DNA from: Chryseobacterium sp. RU37D | GTDB taxonomy: Bacteria > Bacteroidota > Bacteroidia > Flavobacteriales > Weeksellaceae | Reading direction: 5' to 3' | NCBI RefSeq assembly: GCF_900156075.1 | Contig: NZ_FTMM01000014.1 | Span: 1 to 64,000 of the forward strand | DNA: 64,000 bases | Shown here: in pieces, positions 8,613 to 17,538 of the stretch | Layout: each line of letters starts with the position of its first letter | Position numbering within the stretch: position 1 is the stretch's first letter | Notes under the pieces: generated by a model | The model's database searches: none | Seen by the model: only the letters and a program-made list of their open reading frames with translations | What the model was told of the DNA's origin: nothing | Program-made: the position numbers and the translations under genes

Positions 8613-9476
8613 ATGAAAATAAAAGATATTGTAAAAAAAGTCAAGCAGATAGAAATCCGTACCCGAAAGAAAACGGAAGCTACTTTGATGGGGCAATATC
8701 ATAGTGCTTTTAAAGGACTGGGAATGACCTTCTCGGAGGTTCGTCCATATCAATTCGGGGATGAAATCCGAAGAATTGACTGGAATAAGACGGCGCGATT
8801 CCGTGAACCCTTTGTAAAAGTAATGGAGGAGGAAAGGGAGCTGACGATGATGTTGCTGGTAGATATTTCCGCTTCGATGGATTACGGGACAAAAACTCAG
8901 CTGAAAAGGGAATATGTAGCGGAAATTGCGGCAAGCTTAGGCTTTTCGGCAGCAGGAAATAATGATAAAGTAGGGCTGATTTTATTCGCTGAGAAGGTAT
9001 ATAAAGTGATTCCTCCACAAAAAGGAAGAAAGCATATTCTTTCGATTATCAGCACTATTCTGACGGCAGATTATGTACCCGCCGTATCAAAAATTGATAA
9101 AGCGATGGAATATATGATGGGAATTTTTAAAAGAAAATCCTTAGTTTTCCTGTTCTCGGATTTTGAAGATGAATATGATTCTAAAATGCTGAGAGTGGTA
9201 TCCAAAAAGCATCAGTTGCTGGGAATGAGGATTTTTGACGAAAAAGACAATGAGATTCCGGATGTGGGCTATACTTTATTATATGATGCCGAAACAGGAA
9301 AACAGGTCTGGGCAAATACTTCCAGTGCAAGATGGAGATATACTTTTGCAGAGGCTCAAAAGAAAAAATTAAGGGCTTTGGAGGATGATTTTAACAATAG
9401 TTCTGCGAGTTTTATGAATATTAATACGGGTTCGGATTATTCGAAATTATTGTATAATTATTTTCAGAAGAAATAA
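8613..9476 (+). CDS. DUF58 domain protein of the Bat operon
   Basis: A 287-residue cytosolic protein with a DUF58 core (FGDEIRRIDWNKTARF, about residues 48-63) followed by a VWA-like fold with a MIDAS-type DISAS motif at residues 84-88. These proteins are regular partners of MoxR ATPases. It has no signal peptide. It lies 51 bp after the acetyltransferase gene, and 78 bp of repeat-like DNA separates it from the next gene. Its biochemical function is unknown. The association with MoxR and VWA genes is the strongest clue. Confidence 0.9.
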   Translation: MKIKDIVKKVKQIEIRTRKKTEATLMGQYHSAFKGLGMTFSEVRPYQFGDEIRRIDWNKTARFREPFVKVMEEERELTMMLLVDISASMDYGTKTQLKREYVAEIAASLGFSAAGNNDKVGLILFAEKVYKVIPPQKGRKHILSIISTILTADYVPAVSKIDKAMEYMMGIFKRKSLVFLFSDFEDEYDSKMLRVVSKKHQLLGMRIFDEKDNEIPDVGYTLLYDAETGKQVWANTSSARWRYTFAEAQKKKLRALEDDFNNSSASFMNINTGSDYSKLLYNYFQKK

Positions 9477-9477
9477 T

Positions 9478-9546
9478 ATCAATAGGAATGGGCTTTAGCC
9501 CATTTCATAATTAAGAGATAAACATTAGGCTTTAGCCAAAACTTAT
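9478..9546. repeat. Dispersed 'gctttagcc' intergenic repeat, copy 1
   Basis: This stretch begins ATCAATAGGAATGGGCTTTA, continues GCCCATTT and ends with AGGCTTTAGCCAAAA. It closely matches 42592-42655 (ATCAATAGGAACTGGCTTTA, then GCCCGTTT and AAGGCTTTAACCAAAA). The core GGGCTTTAGCCC is nearly palindromic. It fills the gap between two Bat operon genes and does not look coding. Confidence 0.65.
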
Positions 9547-9554
9547 TATTTAAA

Positions 9555-10451
9555 TTGAGAAAACTATTATTTATATTTTGCTTTGTAATCTGTGCGAATG
9601 CCTTTTCACAGATTCTTTCTTCCAGCGTGGAAAAAAAGACTATCGCTTTGGGAGAGGTGAATCATATTGTTGTGACCATCAATAATCTTAAGAATGAAAA
9701 AGTTTCCGCGGCTCCTGAAAATGAATTGCTGCCTTTTCATTTTGAGGAGGTGAAAGACAGTATTTCGCAGACTCCTGATATTTATTACCGAAGAATTGAA
9801 TTTGCCGTTTTTGAGGAAGGGAAATTTACTATTCCCGAGCTTGAATTCAAGGTTGGGCAAAGGGTTTTAAAAACAATTCCTTACGAAATTGATGTGATCA
9901 ATACAGCTCAGAAAGCTGATCAGATCAATGACATTATAAATAATAAAGACGTAAAGCTTGAAGTGACTGATTACTGGCAGCTGTACAAGTTTTATATTTT
10001 GGCAGCGATTGCTATTATCTGTTTGATTATTGCCATTGTCATGTTTGTAAGGTATGGCAGGAAGTCTAAAGATTCGCCTGTCGTCGCAACGAATCAGACT
10101 CTGAAAGAGCTGGATTCGCTTAAAAAGAAAAAATATGTGGAAAATGGAGATTATCGTTCATTTTATGTTGAACTGATCGATATTTCACGAAAATTTATCG
10201 CTAAACAATACCATTTGCCTGCCGATGTTCTGCTGACAGATGATTTGATTGATTTAATGAAAAAAAATAATACGATTTCTCAGGAAAATGAGCGCGTGGT
10301 AGAAGATGTATTTTTAAGAGGTGACCTGGTAAAATTTGCGAAAACTTTTCCGGATCAGGTGACTATGGAGAAAGATTTGACAGACATTAGAGATTTTGTA
10401 AAAAGGTCTTCAAAAGATCTGGAATTCGAAAAATTGAGAAAGGATGTTTAA
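9555..10451 (+). CDS. Bat operon membrane protein (DUF4381-like)
   Basis: A 298-residue envelope protein. A signal peptide (RKLLFIFCFVICANAFSQ) is followed by an extracytoplasmic beta domain, one transmembrane helix (FYILAAIAIICLIIAIVMFV, about residues 138-157), and a cytosolic helical domain with KKYVENGDYRSFYVELIDIS. This arrangement is typical of the BatD-like/DUF4381 gene that sits before batA in Bacteroidota. The start is TTG at 9555: no in-frame ATG lies upstream nearby or within the signal peptide, and starting here keeps the signal peptide whole. Its 3' end overlaps batA by 8 bp, showing co-transcription. Confidence 0.83.
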   Translation: MRKLLFIFCFVICANAFSQILSSSVEKKTIALGEVNHIVVTINNLKNEKVSAAPENELLPFHFEEVKDSISQTPDIYYRRIEFAVFEEGKFTIPELEFKVGQRVLKTIPYEIDVINTAQKADQINDIINNKDVKLEVTDYWQLYKFYILAAIAIICLIIAIVMFVRYGRKSKDSPVVATNQTLKELDSLKKKKYVENGDYRSFYVELIDISRKFIAKQYHLPADVLLTDDLIDLMKKNNTISQENERVVEDVFLRGDLVKFAKTFPDQVTMEKDLTDIRDFVKRSSKDLEFEKLRKDV

Positions 10452-11436
10452 TTTTGAATTTTATAGTCCGTGGTTTTTAGCGCTTTTTCTGCTGTTCATT
10501 CCTCTTTTTTTTAGGGATGTAAGCAAGCAGAAAAAAAATGGGATCAAAGTACCTACAGTCAACAATATGGCTGGCAGCGGAGGAATCCAGAGGGTAATGT
10601 TTTTTCTTAAAATTTCAAAATACATTATTCTTTCCGCCCTGATTATAGCGATGGCTAGGCCGCGAACTTTTACCGTTTCTCAAGACAGGGATGATACCAA
10701 AGGGATTGATATCATGCTGTCCGTCGATGTCTCGTTAAGCATGCTGGCGAAAGATTTAACACCGGATCGTTTAACAGCCCTGAAAGATATTGCCATAAAA
10801 TTTGTTGAAAAAAGACCGAATGACAGATTGGGTTTAGTGACCTATTCGGGGGAAGCATTCACCAAAGTTCCTGTAACTTCTGATCATCAGGTGGTAATCG
10901 ACGAGCTGCAGAATTTAAATCCTTTGGAGCTGCAGCCAGGAACTGCTATTGGGGAAGGGCTTTCGGTAGCGGTGAATCATTTAAAAAACAGCAAGGCAAA
11001 AAGTAAGATCATCATCCTTATGACGGATGGTGTCAACACTATTGAAAATGCTATGCCTCCAGCTATTGCAGCGGAACTGGCAAAAAATAACGGGATCAAA
11101 GTATATTCTATCGGGATCGGAACGAATGGGTATGCCTTAATGCCGACTCAGACGGATATTTTTGGGGATTTGGTTTTTACGGAAACGGAAGTGAAAATTG
11201 ATGAGCCGGTCTTAAAGGAAATTGCCCAGATGACGGGCGGAAAATATTTCAGAGCGACATCAAACAGCAGTTTGGGAGAGGTCTATGATGAAATTAATCA
11301 ATTGGAGAAATCTGATGTAAAAGTTTCCAAATTATATAATTATGAGGAATATTTTAAAATTTTCCTTTGGATTGCATTAGGAATGCTGTTTCTAGATGCT
11401 TTATTGAGATGGGTTTTTTATAAAATTTTAAGTTAA
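10444..11436 (+). CDS. batA: VWA-domain membrane protein BatA
   Basis: A 330-residue inner-membrane protein. Two N-terminal membrane helices (about residues 7-22 and 56-71) precede a VWA domain with the MIDAS motif DVSLS at residues 95-99, the TAIGEGL threonine loop and MTDGVN. A third helix lies near the C-terminus (FLWIALGMLFLDALLRWVF). This helix-VWA-helix plan defines BatA/BatB. It overlaps the preceding gene by 8 bp and shares TAATG with batB, so the trio is tightly coupled. Confidence 0.92.
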   Translation: MFNFEFYSPWFLALFLLFIPLFFRDVSKQKKNGIKVPTVNNMAGSGGIQRVMFFLKISKYIILSALIIAMARPRTFTVSQDRDDTKGIDIMLSVDVSLSMLAKDLTPDRLTALKDIAIKFVEKRPNDRLGLVTYSGEAFTKVPVTSDHQVVIDELQNLNPLELQPGTAIGEGLSVAVNHLKNSKAKSKIIILMTDGVNTIENAMPPAIAAELAKNNGIKVYSIGIGTNGYALMPTQTDIFGDLVFTETEVKIDEPVLKEIAQMTGGKYFRATSNSSLGEVYDEINQLEKSDVKVSKLYNYEEYFKIFLWIALGMLFLDALLRWVFYKILS

Positions 11437-12443
11437 TGAATTGGTATTTAGGTAATTATTGGTATTTGTTTTTGCTGTTGCTTTTGCCACTTTTAGCTTT
11501 CTTTTTGATCCGTTATTTAAAGTGGAAAAAAAATAAGAGAGAAATTTTTGCAGATAGCCAGTTTCATGAAAATTTATTTGAAAAAAGATCTGGTTTTACG
11601 AAATTTTTCCCAGCTTTATATCTACTAGGTACATTATTTTTAATCTTTTCAATCATCGATTTATTAAGCGGTTCCGAAGAAATTAAATCCAATCAAAGGT
11701 TAAATAATGTGATTTTTATGCTGGATGTTTCTAATTCTATGAATGCGGAAGATATCAATCCCAGTCGTCTTACGGAAGCAAAAAACCTTATGATCCAGAC
11801 CATGCAGAAGATGAAGAATGATAAAGTGGGAATCGTTATTTTTGCAGGTCAGGCTACTTCTATTATGCCTTTAACAACAGATTATAACTCTGCGGAAACT
11901 TACATCAGCGGGATAGAAACCAACTCGATGCAGATTCAGGGAACAGATTTTTTAAATGGAATAAAAACGGCTGTTCAAAAGTTTAAAAATATAAGCAAAG
12001 ACGCTCGAAAAGTTGTTCTTCTAAGTGATGGGGAAGATAATGAAGGAAATGATGCGGCGACTATTAAACTAGCCAACCGTGAGGGGATTATGATCACTTC
12101 CGTAGGCGTCGGAACAGATGAAGGAGCTCCGGTTCCGGAATATGTTTTCGGGCAATTAATGGGGTATAAAAGTGATATAAATGGACAAACCGTTATCTCA
12201 AAAAGGCAGACGGAAGCTTTGAAAAAAATGGCCCAGTCTACCGGTGGATCATATATTGATGGGAATAACATCAATGAAGCCCCCGACAGGATTATCGATG
12301 CTTTAAGTAAAAAACAAGGAACGTCCGAAACACTTGTAAAGTCTCAAAATGCCAATCATTATTATCAATATTTTTTGGCTGTTTCTATATTTTTCTTCTT
12401 TTTAATTTATATTTTTAATCCTAAAAGAGATTTTAATCTTTAA
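11436..12443 (+). CDS. batB: VWA-domain membrane protein BatB
   Basis: A 335-residue paralogue of BatA. It has N-terminal helices at about residues 8-25 and 58-76, a VWA domain with an intact MIDAS DVSNS (residues 97-101), TDFLNGI, and LLSDGEDNEG, and a C-terminal helix (YFLAVSIFFFFLIYIF). The start ATG overlaps the batA stop codon. BatA and BatB are thought to form a membrane complex with BatC. A 90-bp gap with a possible promoter separates it from batC. Confidence 0.92.
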   Translation: MNWYLGNYWYLFLLLLLPLLAFFLIRYLKWKKNKREIFADSQFHENLFEKRSGFTKFFPALYLLGTLFLIFSIIDLLSGSEEIKSNQRLNNVIFMLDVSNSMNAEDINPSRLTEAKNLMIQTMQKMKNDKVGIVIFAGQATSIMPLTTDYNSAETYISGIETNSMQIQGTDFLNGIKTAVQKFKNISKDARKVVLLSDGEDNEGNDAATIKLANREGIMITSVGVGTDEGAPVPEYVFGQLMGYKSDINGQTVISKRQTEALKKMAQSTGGSYIDGNNINEAPDRIIDALSKKQGTSETLVKSQNANHYYQYFLAVSIFFFFLIYIFNPKRDFNL

Positions 12444-12528
12444 TATTCAGATTCTTGGTAGGAGTTTTGAGTCATTACTTTAACCCAATTTTAACAATTA
12501 AAGACCTGTTTATTAACATATAAAGGAA

Positions 12529-12536
12529 TAATTTTG
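12529..12536 (+). promoter_or_regulatory. Possible -7 element (TAATTTTG) before batC
   Basis: TAATTTTG fits the flavobacterial -7 consensus TAnnTTTG and ends 7 bp before the proposed batC ATG. No good -33 TTG is seen at the usual spacing, so it may be a weak internal promoter giving a nearly leaderless mRNA. Confidence 0.35.
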
Positions 12537-12542
12537 CATTTA

Positions 12543-13286
12543 ATGAATACTAAAATCATTTTTTTATCGTTTATTATTGCTTTCACGTTCTCGGGATTTC
12601 TGTATGGGCAGAAAAACTATAGGACTCTAGTATATGAAGGCAACGAAAAATTCAACGGTAAAGACTATGATGGGGCATCTTCTAAATACATGGAAGCAAT
12701 AAAAGCCAATGGAAAAGACTTTGCAGCACACTACAATTTAGGAAATGCTTTATACAAAAATAAAAAATACGAAGAAGCAAAAACGGAATACGAAAAAGCT
12801 CAAAAGCTTTCCCAGACACTTCCCGATAAAGCAGCAGTTCTTCATAACCTGGGAAATACTTATATGCAGATGAACCAGCCGGAAAAGGCTGCGGATTTTT
12901 ATAAGCAATCCCTGAAACAAAACCCCTACAGCGAACCAACAAGAAAAAATTATGAAATTGCAAAGCTGAAGGAAAAAGAAAATCAACAAAAAAAGCAACA
13001 GCAAAATAACTCTGGTAAAGGAGGTGGTGGAAAAGACCAACAGCAAAATAATGATCAAAAAGGTAATCCTAAAGATCAAAAACAAAATCAGGGGCAGGGC
13101 CAGCAAAATCAAGGCAAAGGACAGGGAAATGATCCTAACCAAAGCCAAAACAATGAAGGCAAAATTCCAAAAGGTCTGGAAAATCAAATACTCGATAAAG
13201 TAAGCGACAAAGAAAAAGAAACTGCCAGAAGAATTTTGAATAAAAATTCTTATTCGATGCCTGAGAGCAACGAGAAAGATTGGTGA
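12543..13286 (+). CDS. batC: TPR protein BatC
   Basis: A 247-residue exported tetratricopeptide protein. A signal peptide (MNTKIIFLSFIIAFTFSGF) leads into about three TPR units (GNEKFNGKDYDGASSKYMEA, then HYNLGNALYKNKKYEEAKTE, then LHNLGNTYMQMNQPEKAADF). After residue 145 comes a long Q/N/K/G-rich low-complexity region, then a short conserved tail. The TTG at 12534 would add three residues, but it overlaps a -7 promoter motif, so ATG 12543 is the better start. The stop codon overlaps the batD start (TGATG). BatC likely scaffolds the BatA/BatB complex in the periplasm. Confidence 0.87.
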   Translation: MNTKIIFLSFIIAFTFSGFLYGQKNYRTLVYEGNEKFNGKDYDGASSKYMEAIKANGKDFAAHYNLGNALYKNKKYEEAKTEYEKAQKLSQTLPDKAAVLHNLGNTYMQMNQPEKAADFYKQSLKQNPYSEPTRKNYEIAKLKEKENQQKKQQQNNSGKGGGGKDQQQNNDQKGNPKDQKQNQGQGQQNQGKGQGNDPNQSQNNEGKIPKGLENQILDKVSDKEKETARRILNKNSYSMPESNEKDW

Positions 13287-15025
13287 TGCAGAATAGATTT
13301 TTTTACATATTATTCTTTTTTACTTCCGTAATTTCTTACGGACAGGTCAATCTTTCTGTAGTTCAGGATAAAACAACATACAACGGAAACGAAGTTATCA
13401 ATCTAAATATTGTTCTTGAAATCGAAGGCAGCGAATATAATCAGCAGACCAAATTACGTCTGCCGGATTTTTCAAAGTTCAATCTTATCGGGAGCGGATC
13501 TGTGAATAATGCATTTGTAGATCCGGAAACCAATACCGTCATTTCTCAATCAGTTACAAGATTAGCCCTTGAGCCAAAGCAGAAAGGAAAGGTGAGGGTA
13601 GGATCATTTCTGGTAACAATCAATAATAAGATCTATAAAACAGAACCCTTTGACATCATCGTAAAGGATATAGATAAAAAATCTGTAGCAAGCAATAATA
13701 TTTCAAGAGATGTTTATCTGAACATGGAAATTGAAGACCGGGAGGTTTACCAGGATGAGCCGACCATAGCGGTTCTGAAGGTGTATTCCAAAAATATGGA
13801 TAACTTCAGAAAGGTTAAAAATATACACCTTCCCGAGAAAGATAACCTGAATGTTTACCCCGTAAGCTTTGCGAAATCAGAGATTGATCCTTCAGATTAC
13901 GGAAATATGGCTTCACAGATTCTGGCGGTGTTCATGCTGTTTCCTAATGAAGCGGGATTTGTTGAAGTTCCTGGAGTTTCAGCTTCTTTACATTCCTATT
14001 CCAATAAAAGTAAAATTGTTTCCAATAAGGTAAAGATCAATGTAAAAAAGCTACCTGAAGGTTCTCCGGAATACTTCAAGAATGCTGTTGGAAATTTTAA
14101 TGTAAATATTTACAACGCTTCTAAGGAGAAAGCGGAAATTAAAAAACCAATTAACATTATTGTAAAAGTAAGCGGTAAAGGAAACCTTAAAAATATGGAG
14201 CTTCCGAAAATCGCTGCATCTCGTGACTACGAAGTTTTTACTCCGAAAATTACTTCAAAAGTAAATGTGGGGATGAATGGAATGGAAGGAGAAATTTTAG
14301 CGAATTATATCGTAATTCCTAAAAAAGCTGGTGAGATTTCAATAAAAACAGAACAGTTTGCATATTTTGATCCTTCGAGTAAAGAATATGTAGATATTGG
14401 TCAACAGACGCTGGCTGTGAATACATTTTCCCATGAGCAGATCCTGGAGTCCAGAACGACGGTGGAACGTGTGAATGAATACACAAATAATTTTTTAGAA
14501 ACAGTAAATACGCCTGTTCTGAAAACAACCTCATTTAAAGTAAAAGAAAAAAACAAATTTCATTGGAATATATTTTTAATTAATATTGCTATTTTGCTAG
14601 GATTATTTATAGTTTATCTTTTATTTAAAACTTGGCAAAAAAAACGTAAATTAATTAAAAAAATCACACTAGAGAGACCTTTAGGTTCTGTTGCCGAAAC
14701 GGAAAACGAAATCCGTGAAAGATTAAAAACTGATGTTAATGATTATTTCAGTTATTTGGAAAACCTTAAAGACAATAAAGATTATCAGAAGTTTTTCCAG
14801 GTAGTTGATGAATTTGATTCTGAAGTGAGAAATCAGTATTTCCAAAACTCTGCAGAGGATTTCGGGAATTTCCTTGAAAGCTATAAAGGATCTGCTGTTG
14901 CAGAGGAATACAGAAACCTTACCCGAAGAATTCAAATCGAGAAATATGCGCCGGTAAAATCTGTTGAAGGATTTGAGGAGCTTTTGAAAGATATCGTTAA
15001 TTTATACTCACGGATTAGCAAATAA
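13286..15025 (+). CDS. batD: BatD-family membrane protein
   Basis: A 579-residue protein with a cleavable signal peptide (MQNRFFYILFFFTSVISYGQ), a long extracytoplasmic region of repeated beta domains (BatD/oxygen-tolerance family), one transmembrane helix (HWNIFLINIAILLGLFIVYLLF, about residues 427-448) and a helical cytosolic tail. Upstream TTG and GTG codons at 13280 and 13283 would only add two residues; ATG 13286 forms the TGATG overlap with batC and is preferred. No batE gene follows; the run ends here. Confidence 0.87.
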   Translation: MQNRFFYILFFFTSVISYGQVNLSVVQDKTTYNGNEVINLNIVLEIEGSEYNQQTKLRLPDFSKFNLIGSGSVNNAFVDPETNTVISQSVTRLALEPKQKGKVRVGSFLVTINNKIYKTEPFDIIVKDIDKKSVASNNISRDVYLNMEIEDREVYQDEPTIAVLKVYSKNMDNFRKVKNIHLPEKDNLNVYPVSFAKSEIDPSDYGNMASQILAVFMLFPNEAGFVEVPGVSASLHSYSNKSKIVSNKVKINVKKLPEGSPEYFKNAVGNFNVNIYNASKEKAEIKKPINIIVKVSGKGNLKNMELPKIAASRDYEVFTPKITSKVNVGMNGMEGEILANYIVIPKKAGEISIKTEQFAYFDPSSKEYVDIGQQTLAVNTFSHEQILESRTTVERVNEYTNNFLETVNTPVLKTTSFKVKEKNKFHWNIFLINIAILLGLFIVYLLFKTWQKKRKLIKKITLERPLGSVAETENEIRERLKTDVNDYFSYLENLKDNKDYQKFFQVVDEFDSEVRNQYFQNSAEDFGNFLESYKGSAVAEEYRNLTRRIQIEKYAPVKSVEGFEELLKDIVNLYSRISK

Positions 15026-15039
15026 TCATTTTATTTTCA

Positions 15040-15047
15040 TATTTTTG
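15040..15047 (+). promoter_or_regulatory. -7 element (TATTTTTG) before the MarC gene
   Basis: TATTTTTG matches TAnnTTTG and lies 23 bp before the ATG at 15070. The -33 TTG is not clear at normal spacing. Together with the 44-bp gap after batD this suggests the MarC gene has its own start of transcription. Confidence 0.45.
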
Positions 15048-15069
15048 CGAAATTATTAATTACAAAGAG

Positions 15070-15672
15070 ATGGAAATATTTAATGATTTTTCTATAAAAG
15101 AGATCGTTACCTGTTTTATGGTTCTTTTTGCGGTGATTGACATTATTGGTTCTATCCCGATTATTGTAAGTCTTAAGCAAAAATTTGGGCAGATAGAAGC
15201 CGAAAGGGCATCTGTTACTGCAGGTCTTATTATGCTTATTTTCCTTTTTGTAGGGAATAAAATTCTAAAATTTATCGGAGTTGATGTAAATTCTTTTGCG
15301 ATTGCCGGGGCATTCGTAATTTTTATCATTGCCCTGGAGATGATTTTAGGTATCGAAATAAATAAAACTTCAGAAGCAAGATCTGCCTCTATTGTTCCTA
15401 TTGCTTTTCCATTGGTAGCCGGAGCAGGAACACTTACGACAACATTGTCATTGAAAGCTGAATTTCACGATATTAATATTATTTTTGGTATAATTCTCAA
15501 TACAATTTTTGTATATTTGGTGCTGAAATCCGCGACTTGGTTGGAGAAGAAAATGGGGGATGCCACATTGGCGATCTTACAGAAAGTTTTCGGAATCATC
15601 CTGTTGGCGATCTCTATTAAATTATTCACCGCAAACTTTGCACAATTGGTGCAGACTTATATTAATTTTTAA
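15070..15672 (+). CDS. MarC/NAAT-family integral membrane protein
   Basis: A 200-residue membrane protein with about six hydrophobic helices, beginning IVTCFMVLFAVIDIIGSIPI (about residues 12-31) and including the family signatures ALEMILGIE and FPLVAGAGTLTTTLSL. MarC proteins are annotated as multiple antibiotic resistance-related or as neutral amino acid transporters, but the physiological role is unsettled. It is followed after 5 bp by a small membrane protein, probably on the same transcript, and that unit ends at a terminator. Confidence 0.9.
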   Translation: MEIFNDFSIKEIVTCFMVLFAVIDIIGSIPIIVSLKQKFGQIEAERASVTAGLIMLIFLFVGNKILKFIGVDVNSFAIAGAFVIFIIALEMILGIEINKTSEARSASIVPIAFPLVAGAGTLTTTLSLKAEFHDINIIFGIILNTIFVYLVLKSATWLEKKMGDATLAILQKVFGIILLAISIKLFTANFAQLVQTYINF

Positions 15673-15677
15673 GAATT

Positions 15678-15872
15678 ATGCAGAAGTTTTATAAAGTATT
15701 TTTAGTTTTGTTTGTTGTATTTATTGCAATAAACCTGTACGCTCTGGACTGGCAGTCAGAAATTTTATCTGAAGATAATCTGAAGTTTGTATTTTCAATT
15801 GCCTCAGCTGTAATTGGGCTTATTTTACTTCTTGTAATGAATACCTGGAGTAAAATAGGAGTAAAAAAGTAA
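15678..15872 (+). CDS. Small two-helix membrane protein
   Basis: A 64-residue hydrophobic protein, not recognised as a named family. Two membrane segments are clear (KVFLVLFVVFIAINLYAL, about residues 6-23, and FVFSIASAVIGLILLLVMN, about 37-55), joined by an acidic loop and ended by a lysine-rich tail. It starts 5 bp after the MarC-family gene and is followed by a terminator, so it is the last gene of that two-gene unit. It may be a partner of the MarC-like protein; this is inferred from position only. Confidence 0.7.
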   Translation: MQKFYKVFLVLFVVFIAINLYALDWQSEILSEDNLKFVFSIASAVIGLILLLVMNTWSKIGVKK

Positions 15873-15888
15873 TTGGCTTTTAGAATAT

Positions 15889-15923
15889 AAAAAAATCTCT
15901 TTCAGTTTTGAAGGAGATTTTTG
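15889..15923. terminator. Bidirectional terminator between convergent genes
   Basis: AAAATCTCTTTC and GAAGGAGATTTT form a stem with one mismatch around an AGTTTT loop, flanked by A and T runs. It can serve both the plus-strand MarC unit and the minus-strand chorismate-binding enzyme gene. Confidence 0.8.
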
Positions 15924-15944
15924 TTGATGATAGTTATTTGAAGC

Positions 15945-16913
15945 TTATAAAGTAACCAGATTTTTTAAAACTACTTCTGATTTCAGTTCCGTTTCCGTCC
16001 ATTCTTTTTCTGGGTTGCTTTGGGCCGTAATTCCGCCTCCTACAAATGAATGTACAGAATCTCTGTACAGTTTTGAGCACCTCAGGTTAACAAAATATTG
16101 AACGGTTTCTTCTGTTTCAATTTTAATATAGCCTGCATACAATTCTCTCGAAACCTTTTCAATCTTCTGAATATTTTCCTTACAAAAGTCTTTTGGGATT
16201 CCGCAGACGGCGGGTGTCGGGTGCAGGTCTTTAATGATTTGATCTAATTTTTCAGGGTGTATTTTTGCTTTAAAATCGGTTCTTAAATGTTTTATATTTC
16301 CGGAAATGTGATCATATGTTTTAGATTCTTCCACATTTTCCGAATAATTATTTAAAATATTCCTGATATACTCTGTAACGGGCTTTTGCTCTTCTATCTC
16401 TTTTTCTGACCAGTTTTCTGACACAGGCATGGTGCCGGCAAGGCTCATTGTTTTAAATTCATGGGTTTTCTTATTGAATTTTCCCAACACTTCTGAAAAG
16501 GCTCCCATCCAGGAATTTTCTTCACCGATAAAGATGTAGCGGAAAGCATTTGGATAAAACTGGCAAAGTTTTTTAAAACTCTCTTTTAAATCGATCTCAT
16601 TAAAATCTGTGAAAATTTTTCTTCTTGAATAAACTAACTTGGGAAGATTATTTTCTTTTATAATCTTAATAACTTTTTCAAGGTTTTTTAAATATTCATC
16701 TTTTGTTTCGGCAATAAAATTGTTGTTGTCTTTTGATAAAGATTTACTGGAAATAACTGTCTGGTCAAATATTTCTGGCTGTAATTCAATGAGTTTTCCT
16801 TTAAAATCAATTGGGTTTAAACTGTCAAAAGAATAAAAACTAATGTGATTTTCTGTTGGATTTTCGTCCGTGGAATACAGTTTTTCGTCGAATGGAAATT
16901 TGAAATAAATCAT
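15945..16913 (-). CDS. menF: Chorismate-binding enzyme, probable isochorismate synthase
   Basis: A 322-residue member of the chorismate-utilising (TrpE/MenF) family. Visible signature segments are LVYSRRKIF, MSLAGTMPV, HPTPAVCGIPKD, YAGYIKIETEE and FVGGGITAQSNPEKEW, which line the chorismate and magnesium site. It is shorter at the N-terminus than E. coli MenF. A minus-strand promoter precedes it and a hotdog thioesterase gene of the DHNA-CoA hydrolase type lies 184 bp further upstream, which fits conversion of chorismate to isochorismate for menaquinone. An anthranilate or aminodeoxychorismate synthase role is less likely, and salicylate synthesis cannot be excluded. Confidence 0.82.
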   Translation of the reverse strand: MIYFKFPFDEKLYSTDENPTENHISFYSFDSLNPIDFKGKLIELQPEIFDQTVISSKSLSKDNNNFIAETKDEYLKNLEKVIKIIKENNLPKLVYSRRKIFTDFNEIDLKESFKKLCQFYPNAFRYIFIGEENSWMGAFSEVLGKFNKKTHEFKTMSLAGTMPVSENWSEKEIEEQKPVTEYIRNILNNYSENVEESKTYDHISGNIKHLRTDFKAKIHPEKLDQIIKDLHPTPAVCGIPKDFCKENIQKIEKVSRELYAGYIKIETEETVQYFVNLRCSKLYRDSVHSFVGGGITAQSNPEKEWTETELKSEVVLKNLVTL

Positions 16914-16983
16914 TTTGTAATGCTTTTAGAAAATCAAGGCTTTGAAATGATATCCGAAATTTAAAGATTGACTTTTCTTTTTG

Positions 16984-17013
16984 CAAAGGTATTACTGGTT
17001 TTAAAGATATCAA
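16984..17013 (-). promoter_or_regulatory. Promoter TTG-N19-TACCTTTG for the menF-like gene
   Basis: On the minus strand a -33 TTG (17013-17011) is followed after 19 bp by TACCTTTG (16991-16984), a full match to the flavobacterial consensus. It gives a leader of about 65 nt to the ATG at 16913. Confidence 0.65.
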
Positions 17014-17097
17014 AATCTAATGAGTTGTTTTTTAGTAAAATAGCTGTATTTATAAACAAAAAGCTCAATTTTTTGATCCCTTTTTTTTAAATTAAAT

Positions 17098-17538
17098 TTA
17101 TTTATTAATAATATTATTCGTCATCGTGGTATGGTTGATGAGTTGGCCTTTTTCATCACGGATTTCAATCTCTGAAACGTGCATCGTTTTTCCTTTTCTG
17201 ATGAATCTTGCAAAGGCTGTTAGCATTCCATCTTTTTTGCTTCTTAAATGATTAGAATTAATGTTGGTTCCCACACCGTAGTATTTTTCGCCGTCAATGA
17301 AGATATTAGACAGGCTTGAGCCCATAGTTTCTGCCAATACACAGCTTGCCCCGCCGTGTAATATCCCGAAGGGCTGGTGTACTTTTGGCTGAACAGGCAT
17401 GGTTGCGATCATAGTTTCGTTTTCTATATCAATATCGATGAACTTTATTTCTAAGGTTTTTGCTAAAGTCACCTCATCGCCCCAGCTGTTTAAAAAGGCT
17501 AATATTTCTTCTTTTGATTTATCTTTAGTGTAGTACAT
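17098..17538 (-). CDS. PaaI/MenI-like hotdog thioesterase
   Basis: A 146-residue hotdog-fold acyl-CoA thioesterase. The active-site segment FGILHGGASCVLAETMGS (about residues 77-94) closely resembles the HGG-V-LAE-GS motif of MenI/YdiI-type 1,4-dihydroxy-2-naphthoyl-CoA hydrolases, with the catalytic Glu in AETMGS. Later it has NINSNHLRSKKDG, also typical. Its position next to a chorismate-binding enzyme supports a role in menaquinone synthesis, releasing DHNA from CoA. A general phenylacetate-type thioesterase is the main alternative. Confidence 0.87.
   Translation of the reverse strand: MYYTKDKSKEEILAFLNSWGDEVTLAKTLEIKFIDIDIENETMIATMPVQPKVHQPFGILHGGASCVLAETMGSSLSNIFIDGEKYYGVGTNINSNHLRSKKDGMLTAFARFIRKGKTMHVSEIEIRDEKGQLINHTTMTNNIINK

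Noticed and set aside
13000-13187. Q/N/K-rich stretch as a CRISPR or minisatellite
   Set aside because: It is the low-complexity tail of BatC with no regular repeat length or spacers.
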